Source: Balneolaceae bacterium (lineage in GTDB: Bacteria > Bacteroidota > Rhodothermia > Balneolales > Balneolaceae). Taken from it: DNA of 6,511 nucleotides. Shown in pieces: positions 1-5,753 of the stretch. Numbering within the stretch: position 1 is the first letter of the stretch; the number at the start of each line of letters is the position of its first letter. The notes under the pieces are model-generated. The model did no database searches and had not been told where the DNA came from. It saw only the letters and a list, made by a program, of their open reading frames with translations. The translations under genes were made by a program, and so were the position numbers. The stretch spans positions 1 to 6,511 of the forward strand of contig SKGY01000263.1 in the NCBI GenBank assembly GCA_007117235.1, given 5' to 3'.

Positions 1-639
1 AAGCTGCTCTTTTGCAATTTCAAGCTCCTTATCAATAACTGATGCGTCAACTTCGTCGCGAACAACTGCCAATGGATTCATCGCAGCAATCTGCATGGCA
101 ACATCTTTGCCAATTGTTTCGCCATCAACTTCTCCTTCAAACTCTACAAGCACTGCAAGCTGGTTGCCCGGGTGAATGTAATCGATCAGTTTGCCGTCAG
201 TTTCTACATATACTGAACGACTGATCTCAATCTTTTCTCCAATTTTACCAACCATTGACTCGAGGTGCTTCTCAATTGTCATTCCGTCAATTTCCTGCTT
301 AAGCAAATCTTCAACAGAGTTAGTTTTGTTTTCAAATGCAGCGTTTAAAAATGCGTTTGCCTGATTTTGGAAATCTTCGTTACGGGCAACAAAATCTGTT
401 TCGCAATTTAATTCAATTACAGCTGCAGCGGTTTTGCCATCATTTAATCTGGAAACTATCAATCCTTCGTTAGCTTCACGTTCGGCTCTTTTTTCAGAAA
501 CTTGCTGGCCTTTTTTACGGAGGTACTCAATTGCTTTGTCCATGTCTCCATCAGACTCAATCAGGGCTTTCTTGCAGTCCATCATTCCGGCGCCCGTTGC
601 TTCACGGAGTTTCATTACTTCTTTTGCACTAATACTCAT
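1..639 (-). CDS. tsf: Elongation factor Ts, C-terminus cut by window edge
   Basis: Nucleotide exchange factor that displaces GDP from EF-Tu so EF-Tu can reload with GTP and aminoacyl-tRNA; cytoplasmic. I translated this strand by hand from the ATG at 639: the frame is open for 213 codons to base 1 and begins MSISAKEVMKLREATGAGMM. Residues 1-55 are the UBA-like N-terminal domain with the family signature around TGAGMMDCKKAL (15-26). TDFVA (81-85) is the core motif whose Asp and Phe contact EF-Tu in the E. coli complex. The later MQIAAMNPLAV stretch is also typical. The family is usually about 270-300 residues, so roughly the last 60-80 are outside the window. The start lies 34 nt after the rpsB stop, and rpsB-tsf pairing is near universal in bacteria, so co-transcription is expected. 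No clear Shine-Dalgarno sequence precedes the ATG. Identity is secure. Confidence 0.97.
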   Translation of the reverse strand, partial: MSISAKEVMKLREATGAGMMDCKKALIESDGDMDKAIEYLRKKGQQVSEKRAEREANEGLIVSRLNDGKTAAAVIELNCETDFVARNEDFQNQANAFLNAAFENKTNSVEDLLKQEIDGMTIEKHLESMVGKIGEKIEISRSVYVETDGKLIDYIHPGNQLAVLVEFEGEVDGETIGKDVAMQIAAMNPLAVVRDEVDASVIDKELEIAKEQL

Positions 640-673
640 TGTTCTGTATTGATTTTCTTTAGGGTTGCCTTAA

Positions 674-1645
674 TTACTCTTTATCAGTTTTTTCTTCTGA
701 CTTCTTTTCAGCTGCAGGCTCTTCTTTAGAAGGCTTTTCTTTTTTATCAGCTTCAGCTTTTTCAGGCTCAGCTTCCTTTTTCTCAGCTTTAGCTTCTTTT
801 GGCTTAGCCTCTTCTTTAGAATCAGTGGCTTTACGTCTTCTCTTTCTTCTTTTAGACTTGCCCTCTGAATCATCGTCTTCCGGCTCAAGTGATGGTTCCG
901 GAGCTTTTTTAGCTTCAACAGCAGCTTGTTCCATCAGTTCTTCTTCCTTGATTGCTTCACGCTCAGCGTTGCCTTCAATGATGGCATCGGCGATAAGGCC
1001 TGTTATCAACTGAATAGTTCTGGCTGAATCATCATTGGCCGGAATAATGTGATCAGGAATATCCGGATCGCTATTAGTATCAACTATTCCTACAATTGGA
1101 ATATTAAGTTTTACGGCTTCATTAATGGAGATATGCTCCTTAATTGTATCAACCACAAAAATGGCACCGGGTATGCGGGTCATGTTGGCGATACCACCGA
1201 GAGTGGCTTCAAGCTTAATCTTCTCACGATCAAGCATCAAACCTTCTTTCTTTGTCAATTCGTTATATGTACCATCTTCTTTCATTCGATCGATCTCTTC
1301 CATTCTTGAGATACTTTTTCGAACGGTACTAAAGTTGGTAAGCATTCCGCCTAACCATCTGTGAGTTACAAACGGCATTCCGCATCGGATTGCTTCAGTT
1401 TTAATCACTTCTTGTGCCTGCTTCTTTGTACCTACAAAGAGAATAGTTTTACCTGCTCTGGCTAGTTTTGTTACTTCGTCAAGAGCTTCCTGGAGGTAGT
1501 GGTGTGATTTTTTGAGGTCAATAATGTGGATCCCGTTTCTTTGCATGAAGATAAATTCTTTCATCTTGGGATTCCAACGTCTGGTGAGGTGTCCGAAGTG
1601 AGCTCCGGATTTTAGTAGTTCTTCTACTGATGCTGCTTTAGGCAT
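674..1645 (-). CDS. rpsB: 30S ribosomal protein S2 with long charged C-terminal tail
   Basis: Small-subunit protein that sits between head and body on the solvent side and is needed for S1 docking in proteobacteria. The protein has 323 residues. Residues 1 to about 230 are a complete S2 core: GAHFGH (14-19), RWNPKM (23-28), GIHIIDL (38-44), FVGTKKQA (70-77), RWLGGMLTNF (96-105) and DPDIPDHIIPANDDS (193-207). E. coli S2 is about 240 residues, so the final 80 or so are an extension. By my count about 50 of the last 78 residues are K, R, E or D. The tail has an acidic cluster (DDDSE, 257-261), a basic cluster (263-272) and then K/E/A/P-rich low complexity with no aromatic residue. The ATG at 1645 fits the conserved N-terminus; the sequence before it is AT-rich without a Shine-Dalgarno motif. 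tsf follows after 34 nt. S2 identity is certain; the role of the tail is unknown. Confidence 0.97.
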   Translation of the reverse strand: MPKAASVEELLKSGAHFGHLTRRWNPKMKEFIFMQRNGIHIIDLKKSHHYLQEALDEVTKLARAGKTILFVGTKKQAQEVIKTEAIRCGMPFVTHRWLGGMLTNFSTVRKSISRMEEIDRMKEDGTYNELTKKEGLMLDREKIKLEATLGGIANMTRIPGAIFVVDTIKEHISINEAVKLNIPIVGIVDTNSDPDIPDHIIPANDDSARTIQLITGLIADAIIEGNAEREAIKEEELMEQAAVEAKKAPEPSLEPEDDDSEGKSKRRKRRRKATDSKEEAKPKEAKAEKKEAEPEKAEADKKEKPSKEEPAAEKKSEEKTDKE

Positions 1646-1679
1646 ATTATATAATGTATGTATGTTTGAGTTAGTCCTC

Positions 1680-1750
1680 TACACAGGTCATCCCCCAAGG
1701 CGCTAACCCCGACAAGCCTGTCGGGGCACTCGGCGAAGGGTCGCTGTGTA
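1680..1750. repeat. Nested palindromic element (REP/MITE-like) in the rpsI–rpsB spacer
   Basis: A 71-nt nearly symmetric element. The ends are a 7-nt inverted repeat, TACACAG (1680-1686) and CTGTGTA (1744-1750). The centre is a perfect 8-bp stem, CCCCGACA (1707-1714) and TGTCGGGG (1719-1726), with a 4-nt loop. Between them are shorter complementary patches (CCC/GGG and CGC/GCG). The inner and outer pairs share almost the same centre (about 1715-1716), which argues for one element rather than chance. No T-run follows the stem on the minus strand, so it is not a canonical intrinsic terminator. It could be a dispersed REP or MITE-like repeat, or an RNA structure affecting rpsB expression; copy number elsewhere cannot be seen here. 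Confidence 0.6.
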
Positions 1751-1783
1751 TGTGTATTTCAGGGCGCAGGGTTCAGGTAGCAA

Positions 1784-1803
1784 GGTACAGTATATCCTGT
1801 ACC
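1784..1803. repeat. Perfect inverted repeat just downstream of rpsI
   Basis: GGTACAG (1784-1790) and CTGTACC (1797-1803) are exact reverse complements separated by 6 nt. Weaker complementarity continues outward to about 1766 and 1817, giving a longer imperfect stem. On the transcribed strand it begins about 25 nt after the rpsI stop codon. It lacks a following U-tract, so a processing or attenuation hairpin, or an intergenic repeat, is more likely than a strong terminator. Confidence 0.5.
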
Positions 1804-1828
1804 CTGATCCTTGTGCCATGTACCGTGG

Positions 1829-2215
1829 TTACCGCTTGCTGAACTGGAATTTCTTTCTCGCTTTAGGCTGGCCGTACTTTTTACGTTCAACCATTCTGTC
1901 ATCACGAGTTAATAGTCCGTGTTCTTTAAGTTTGTCATGAACATCTTCGTTCAAATCATCAAGGGCACGGGCCAGGGCTAATGATACAGCTCCTGCCTGA
2001 CCTGTAACGCCCCCGCCTCTAACGGTAATCTTAATGTCATATTTGCCATTAAGTTCAGTAACCTCTAAAGGAAACTTCGCGACGTTAATTCTGGCCTGTG
2101 TTTTGAAGAATTCTTCAATAGGCTTGCCATTAATGATAAAACTTCCTTTACCTGATTGGATGTACAATCTGGCAGTAGATGTTTTTCTTCGACCGATGTA
2201 ATTTGCTTTTGCCAT
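1829..2215 (-). CDS. rpsI: 30S ribosomal protein S9
   Basis: Small-subunit head protein whose C-terminal tail reaches the P site and touches the tRNA anticodon loop. It has 128 residues, the normal length for the family. Visible signatures are GRRKTSTAR (8-16), the glycine-rich GGGVTGQAGAV (67-77) and the basic LLTRDDRMVERKKYGQPKAR (101-120). It ends in FQFSKR, keeping the terminal Lys-Arg that contacts tRNA in known structures. The ATG at 2215 lies 9 nt after the rplM stop, so the pair is almost certainly co-transcribed, as in most bacteria. The spacer has no Shine-Dalgarno motif; the nearest purine-rich run (AAAGAGAA) lies inside the end of rplM, which suggests translational coupling or SD-independent initiation. 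Downstream is a structured 183-nt spacer before rpsB. Confidence 0.98.
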   Translation of the reverse strand: MAKANYIGRRKTSTARLYIQSGKGSFIINGKPIEEFFKTQARINVAKFPLEVTELNGKYDIKITVRGGGVTGQAGAVSLALARALDDLNEDVHDKLKEHGLLTRDDRMVERKKYGQPKARKKFQFSKR

Positions 2216-2224
2216 GTTAGTCGA

Positions 2225-2668
2225 TTAATTCTCTTTAATTTCTGGTTTTTGCGCGGTGTGTGGGTGAACCGGACCCGCATAAACGCGAAGATTCTTTTGA
2301 AGTTTGCGCCCAAGCTTTGTTTTTGGAAGCATTCCTTTAACAGCACGCGTAATGAGTGATGTAGGATCTTTTTCCATCAGGTCTTTGGCAGATGTGTATG
2401 TTTCACTTCCGATATAGCCTGTGTGCTTGAAGTACAATTTGTCGGTCATCTTCTTACCTGTCAATGCAACTTTCTCTGCATTGATTACGATGACGTTATC
2501 ACCAGCATCCATGTGTGGTGTAAATTCCGGTTTGTTTTTTCCGCGTAGGATAGATGCAACTTTTGTACTGAGACGGCCAAGCGGCTGATCTTCAGCATCT
2601 ATAATTACCCACTTCTTATCTATAGTAGAAGGCGTTGCATTGTATGTTTTATTACTGATCGTATTCAC
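2225..2668 (-). CDS. rplM: 50S ribosomal protein L13, GTG start
   Basis: Early-assembling large-subunit protein that binds 23S rRNA. It has 147 residues against about 142-155 in the family. It begins [10 protein letters not shown], continues [18 protein letters not shown] (18-35), and carries the L13 signature region [12 protein letters not shown] (109-120) followed by [17 protein letters not shown]. The first codon is GTG (2668-2666): reading upstream in frame I find no ATG nearby, and the conserved N-terminus begins just here, so GTG is the credible start. A purine-rich AAAGAGA lies about 7 nt before it and may act as a weak ribosome-binding site. It is first in the block rplM-rpsI-rpsB-tsf, so the operon promoter should lie in the 421-nt spacer upstream. 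In E. coli this gene pair is autoregulated by L13; whether that holds here cannot be judged. Confidence 0.97.
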   Translation of the reverse strand: MNTISNKTYNATPSTIDKKWVIIDAEDQPLGRLSTKVASILRGKNKPEFTPHMDAGDNVIVINAEKVALTGKKMTDKLYFKHTGYIGSETYTSAKDLMEKDPTSLITRAVKGMLPKTKLGRKLQKNLRVYAGPVHPHTAQKPEIKEN

Positions 2669-2832
2669 GATAAATCTCTTTGGTTTTATACAAAATTGAC
2701 AAGTTGATAAAAATAAAGCTTAAATTGAAGGATTGCAATATAAAAGAGAGGAATTTTTCTAGCAGCAAGCTTCAGGCAACAGGGTGCATGATTTTATTTT
2801 TAGACAAACAAATCTTCACCAAGTTGAACACC

Positions 2833-2840
2833 CAAAAATA
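2833..2840 (-). promoter_or_regulatory. Candidate -7 promoter box for the rplM operon
   Basis: Read on the minus strand this is TATTTTTG, an exact match to the TAnnTTTG -7 element described for the primary sigma factor of Bacteroidota. It sits upstream of the first gene of the ribosomal block in an AT-rich stretch and would give a leader of about 155-160 nt. I see no TTTG -33 element at the expected 19-21 nt upstream. A match this short can occur by chance in AT-rich DNA, so this is only a candidate. Confidence 0.25.
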
Positions 2841-2893
2841 CAAAATGTTTAGATAGAAAATTAAGAGTTACTTTTCCCAAAAACTAAACGGTT

Positions 2894-2995
2894 AACCTGG
2901 CGGACACAAAGGATACCACAAAGTACTCAGCACATAAGTAGTTGGTATCGCCTGATCCCCGTGCCCGCTGTGTAACTCTCTGTGCCGCTGTGGTT
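2894..2995. repeat. Long imperfect inverted repeat with CACA(A/G)AG motifs
   Basis: The left arm (2894-2923) contains AACC, GGCGG, ACACAAAGG and ACCACAAAG. The right arm (2968-2995), reverse-complemented, contains AACC, AGCGG, CACAGAGAG and ACACAG in the same order. They can pair over about 25-28 positions with bulges and wobble pairs, around a loop of about 44 nt. Each arm also has the internal CACAAAG/CACAGAG periodicity seen in widespread intergenic repeats of several phyla (from general recollection, not a search). On the minus strand it lies about 95 nt past the peptidase stop, so it could protect or end that transcript, though no U-tract follows. Confidence 0.5.
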
Positions 2996-3070
2996 TTATC
3001 ATTTATCTATTTAAACCACAACCTCTTCCATAGAATCAAGTAAAATCACATTCCCCTGAACCCTGAAGAA

Positions 3071-3100
3071 CTGATCACTGACACACTGATCACTGAAACA
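3071..3100. repeat. 15-nt tandem duplication overlapping the peptidase stop codon
   Basis: CTGATCACTGACACA (3071-3085) is followed directly by CTGATCACTGAAACA (3086-3100), 14 of 15 bases identical. The copy at higher coordinates contains the last codons and the TGA stop (3092-3090) of the M28 peptidase gene; the other copy is in the spacer. A degenerate CCCTGAACCCTGAAG tract continues at lower coordinates. Confidence 0.75.
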
Positions 3101-5654
3101 CTGTCCAATCCCATCCCTCTATCCCGCGATCATTTACAGCTACAACAAAAATAGGTTTAGAGAGATCGACTCTCCGAAGGGTTGTATCTGTTCCTGTAGT
3201 TCGCTCTGTGTGCTCATTCCCGGTGCTGTCGGTGTACTTGATTCGATAATGATCAATATCATTTTCAGGTGACCGATTCCAACTCACATTTGCACGGCCG
3301 CTTCTGCCTTCAGAAACTTCAAGTCCGGTTACTTTCGATGGTGCATTAGCCAGCATCATCAGCGTGGCGGTGGTTGATTTTGCCACCTCACGAACCAGGT
3401 TATGATTGATGGTTTCGAGCCTGTCTGTCGTTTGATGATAATTTGGGTTTCCTAAAATGGGGTAGGAGCCAATGCCTCCAATAACATCACCATACGCATC
3501 AAAGAAAACGTGAGCGTCGGTGTTGCGATAGTAACGGGAGTCATAGGTTATCAAATCGGTGAATAAAATAGCCCCTGAATGCTGGATATCACGAATACCA
3601 TAATTCGAAAAACGGATGGTGTTATCAAGCCTGTGGTGACGGGTCCAGCCCATCATGTCGTTGTTAACAACGCCTGCCGCCCAGAGTCCATCCTCTTCAG
3701 CAACCCGAACAAATTCACGGGCACCCAAAAGTCCGGATTCCTCAGCTGTGAGCGAAGCAAAAATAATCGTAGCAGGCTGTGGATTTTGAGCTAAAACCCG
3801 TGCTGCTTCCATTAGTACGGCAGTACCGGTGCTGTTATCATCGGCTCCGGGACTTCTCTGAACAGAATCAAAATGGGAGCTGAGGATATAAACTACTTCA
3901 GGATGCGTCGTGCCTTCAAGCCGGGCAATTACGTTGGCTGTTTCTATATCTCCCGACGGATTGAACCACTGCAACTCCGGTTCATAACCGAACGATTTCA
4001 GAGTTTCGTAAATGTATTCACTTGCTTTTTGGTTGCCGGGCTGAGTCATATGCTTCGACCCAAAATCATAAAGCGATTTCTGATAGTGATAGAGCCTCGT
4101 AATGTTAACCTCCTGAGTAGCTGCTTCTACATCTGCAAAAATTGGATCATACATCTCTTCTGCTTTTGCAAGAAGTGCACGCTCACTATCAAGATTCTTT
4201 TGTAGTCGCTCAGTAAGAGTCTCTTTTGAAATCCGGTCACCGATACGAACCAAATAGACGCCTTGCTCAGGGGCTATGGTATTACCACCGCGCTGAGCCA
4301 CAACCAATAAGAAATTTCCGTCACTGCTTGGAGCCCAGTCATTCTCCATAGATACTGTTCTGACAGAGTTGTTGTGAAACAGGCGATAGAATTTTTTAGT
4401 CTCCACGTCATAGATATGAGATCGACGGTGACGAGCTTCTCCCATCATCCCGAGAACTTTATTGTCGTTTAAGAAGTGAGGAAATAGTTCATGCTGAATA
4501 TCAAATGAGAGCTGTTCGTGGGTTTCGCTGTCTGTATGAACCATATGAATGTTCCAGCTGATACCTTCCCGAATCATATAGGCAAGTTTACTTCCATCCG
4601 GAGAAAGTGCTGGATTTTGAATGGGGTAGGGCGAAGCAACCATTCGATCTGCATCACCGGACTGCACATATAATTCAACACTGTAAATAGCACTTTCTCC
4701 ATCAACATCTTTCATGAAGGCGAGACGATTTTCGCCGGCTGAGATCACAGGAGATTCACCTTCCCATCGGTTAACTTCTCCGTTTTGTAAATGGTGAAGT
4801 ACTATTTCTGTGGGGGTGTCGTACGTAACCCGCGATTCATTAACCGGAGTTGGAAAAGGCGATGAAGAAGAAGAGTTGAAAAGAACCAACTCTCCGTTGT
4901 GGATGGGCGCAGGCGCATCATAAAAACCTAATTCATCAGTAATTTTCTCAGGACTATTTTCCGGAACAGACATTTTATAAATATCACTGCGATTGTGATT
5001 TCCGGGCTCGGCTCCTGAAAACCAGAGCTGACCTTCTGAATCAAATACCGGAGTCCGAACCATGAGTCCACCGGTGTTAATTAGATTTGTGTCACCGGTT
5101 GATAAATTTACCAAGTGCATGGATGTGTGAACGGCCTGCTCATACATCAGTTCATTTCGGGCAGCGATGATTGCTGACCTGTCACGGGCAGCAAATGCAT
5201 CGGATAATTTCTGTTGCAGATCGTTGATCGCTGAAGTTTGCTCTGTGCGCATGATCACGGCGTGAAGACCGTCAGGTGAAAACCGAAAATCTACTCCATC
5301 TATGGAAAACAGGTGTTCGATCTCGTCACCGGAAATACGGGCAATTCTTGTGATAGTAACACCATCATGCTCCTCCTGCCAGGAGAAATGGGAATTGTCG
5401 GGACTAAAAACAGGATTACGCCCATCTTCAGAAAGTTCATCAACTTTGTAAAGTTCGCCGGTCAGAGTAGCAATGTCATCAAACCATTGATCTGCATCAG
5501 TACCATCTAAAATTGCAAGAAAGTCTTCAAGTGCCCCTATATAGTTACCGGCATCCCATTTCAGATACCCATCCATATATGGATCTGACTGCTGAGCTGC
5601 GGTTGGGAGGGTTAAAAATGTGAGTAGAATTAAAAAGGCAAATAGTTGGCGCAT
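3090..5654 (-). CDS. Exported M28-family zinc peptidase with N-terminal β-propeller and C-terminal Fn3 domain
   Basis: The 854-residue protein has a Sec signal peptide (residues 1 to about 20, hydrophobic core FAFLILLTFLTLPTAA, then QQSDP), so it is exported; no lipobox cysteine is seen. A short TPR-like helical piece (about 25-70) is followed by PD40/TolB-like propeller repeats (FSPDN 83-87, FSPDG 125-129, LSPDG 350-354, SSDG 443-446). A helical linker (478-515) leads to the M28 domain (about 520-770). By comparison with Vibrio and Streptomyces M28 aminopeptidases, the two-zinc site is complete: H594 (in SSHFDS), bridging D606 (GADDNSTG), catalytic E638 and ligand E639 (TAEESG), D666 (NNDMMGW) and H740 (NYHQTTD). 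Residues about 772-850 resemble a fibronectin type III domain. It probably removes N-terminal residues from extracellular or periplasmic peptides; exact substrate unknown. The start is supported by the signal peptide and an AGGA just upstream. The histidine kinase stop lies 99 nt upstream; a functional link is unproven. Confidence 0.92.
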   Translation of the reverse strand: MRQLFAFLILLTFLTLPTAAQQSDPYMDGYLKWDAGNYIGALEDFLAILDGTDADQWFDDIATLTGELYKVDELSEDGRNPVFSPDNSHFSWQEEHDGVTITRIARISGDEIEHLFSIDGVDFRFSPDGLHAVIMRTEQTSAINDLQQKLSDAFAARDRSAIIAARNELMYEQAVHTSMHLVNLSTGDTNLINTGGLMVRTPVFDSEGQLWFSGAEPGNHNRSDIYKMSVPENSPEKITDELGFYDAPAPIHNGELVLFNSSSSSPFPTPVNESRVTYDTPTEIVLHHLQNGEVNRWEGESPVISAGENRLAFMKDVDGESAIYSVELYVQSGDADRMVASPYPIQNPALSPDGSKLAYMIREGISWNIHMVHTDSETHEQLSFDIQHELFPHFLNDNKVLGMMGEARHRRSHIYDVETKKFYRLFHNNSVRTVSMENDWAPSSDGNFLLVVAQRGGNTIAPEQGVYLVRIGDRISKETLTERLQKNLDSERALLAKAEEMYDPIFADVEAATQEVNITRLYHYQKSLYDFGSKHMTQPGNQKASEYIYETLKSFGYEPELQWFNPSGDIETANVIARLEGTTHPEVVYILSSHFDSVQRSPGADDNSTGTAVLMEAARVLAQNPQPATIIFASLTAEESGLLGAREFVRVAEEDGLWAAGVVNNDMMGWTRHHRLDNTIRFSNYGIRDIQHSGAILFTDLITYDSRYYRNTDAHVFFDAYGDVIGGIGSYPILGNPNYHQTTDRLETINHNLVREVAKSTTATLMMLANAPSKVTGLEVSEGRSGRANVSWNRSPENDIDHYRIKYTDSTGNEHTERTTGTDTTLRRVDLSKPIFVVAVNDRGIEGWDWTVFQ

Positions 5655-5658
5655 GGGA

Positions 5659-5663
5659 TCCTG
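5659..5663 (-). promoter_or_regulatory. Possible ribosome-binding site of the M28 peptidase gene
   Basis: CAGGA on the minus strand ends 4 nt before the ATG at 5654. It is the only start in the window with an AGGA-type core close by. The spacing is shorter than ideal, so it is weak support, but together with the signal peptide it favours this start. Confidence 0.35.
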
Positions 5664-5733
5664 TTATTAGATTTATGCACCGAATATATTCATGCTGGAT
5701 GTAAATTCCTGATAAGAATTAAACCTCAACGAC

Positions 5734-5750
5734 AAAATTTAGCTACTAAA
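5734..5750 (-). terminator. Weak terminator-like hairpin after the histidine kinase
   Basis: On the minus strand TTTAG (5750-5746), a TAG loop, and CTAAA (5742-5738) form a 5-bp stem, extendable by a wobble and an A-T pair, running into TTTT. It starts 4 nt after the kinase stop. The stem is short and AU-only apart from one G-C pair, so termination would be inefficient at best, and read-through into the peptidase gene remains possible. Confidence 0.25.
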
Positions 5751-5753
5751 CTA

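Larger units (their letters stand above)
2669..3089. other. 421-nt gene-free spacer between the peptidase and rplM
   Basis: No credible coding sequence on either strand; the longest ATG-initiated plus-strand reading frame I checked (from 2788) is about 22 codons. The half near rplM (2669-2880) is AT-rich and should contain the operon promoter. The half near the peptidase (2890-3089) holds a long imperfect inverted repeat, the tail of a 15-nt tandem duplication and CCCTGAACCCTG-type sequence. A second near-match to a Bacteroidota -7 box, CAATTTTG on the minus strand (2698-2691), lies only about 23 nt before the rplM start. No tRNA or other RNA gene was recognised. Confidence 0.7.

Noticed and set aside
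434..729. Overlapping plus-strand frames opposite tsf and rpsB
   Set aside because: No conserved motifs, no start signals, and both lie antisense to well-identified genes.
670..918. Minus-strand 82-codon lysine-rich frame
   Set aside because: It is an out-of-frame reading of the low-complexity S2 tail; repeats of AAG/GAA codons give lysine-rich frames in other phases.
1707..1726. GC-rich hairpin as an intrinsic terminator of rpsI
   Set aside because: The stem is strong, but no T-run follows on the minus strand, and on the plus strand there is no gene for it to end.
1746..1940. Plus-strand 64-codon frame across the rpsI–rpsB spacer
   Set aside because: Its second half is antisense to rpsI and its first half covers the repeat elements; the translation resembles no protein family I know.
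2156..2359. Plus-strand frame opposite the rpsI/rplM junction
   Set aside because: Shadow of two certain ribosomal protein genes.
2669..3089. tRNA, riboswitch or small RNA gene in the long spacer
   Set aside because: No cloverleaf, CCA end or known riboswitch core could be recognised; the structure seen is explained by inverted and tandem repeats.
3071..3100. Start of a CRISPR-like array
   Set aside because: Two directly abutting 15-mers without spacers are a simple tandem duplication.
3873..4205. Plus-strand open frame of 110 codons
   Set aside because: It lies entirely antisense to the M28 catalytic region, has no recognisable domain, and the minus-strand frame there has complete active-site motifs.
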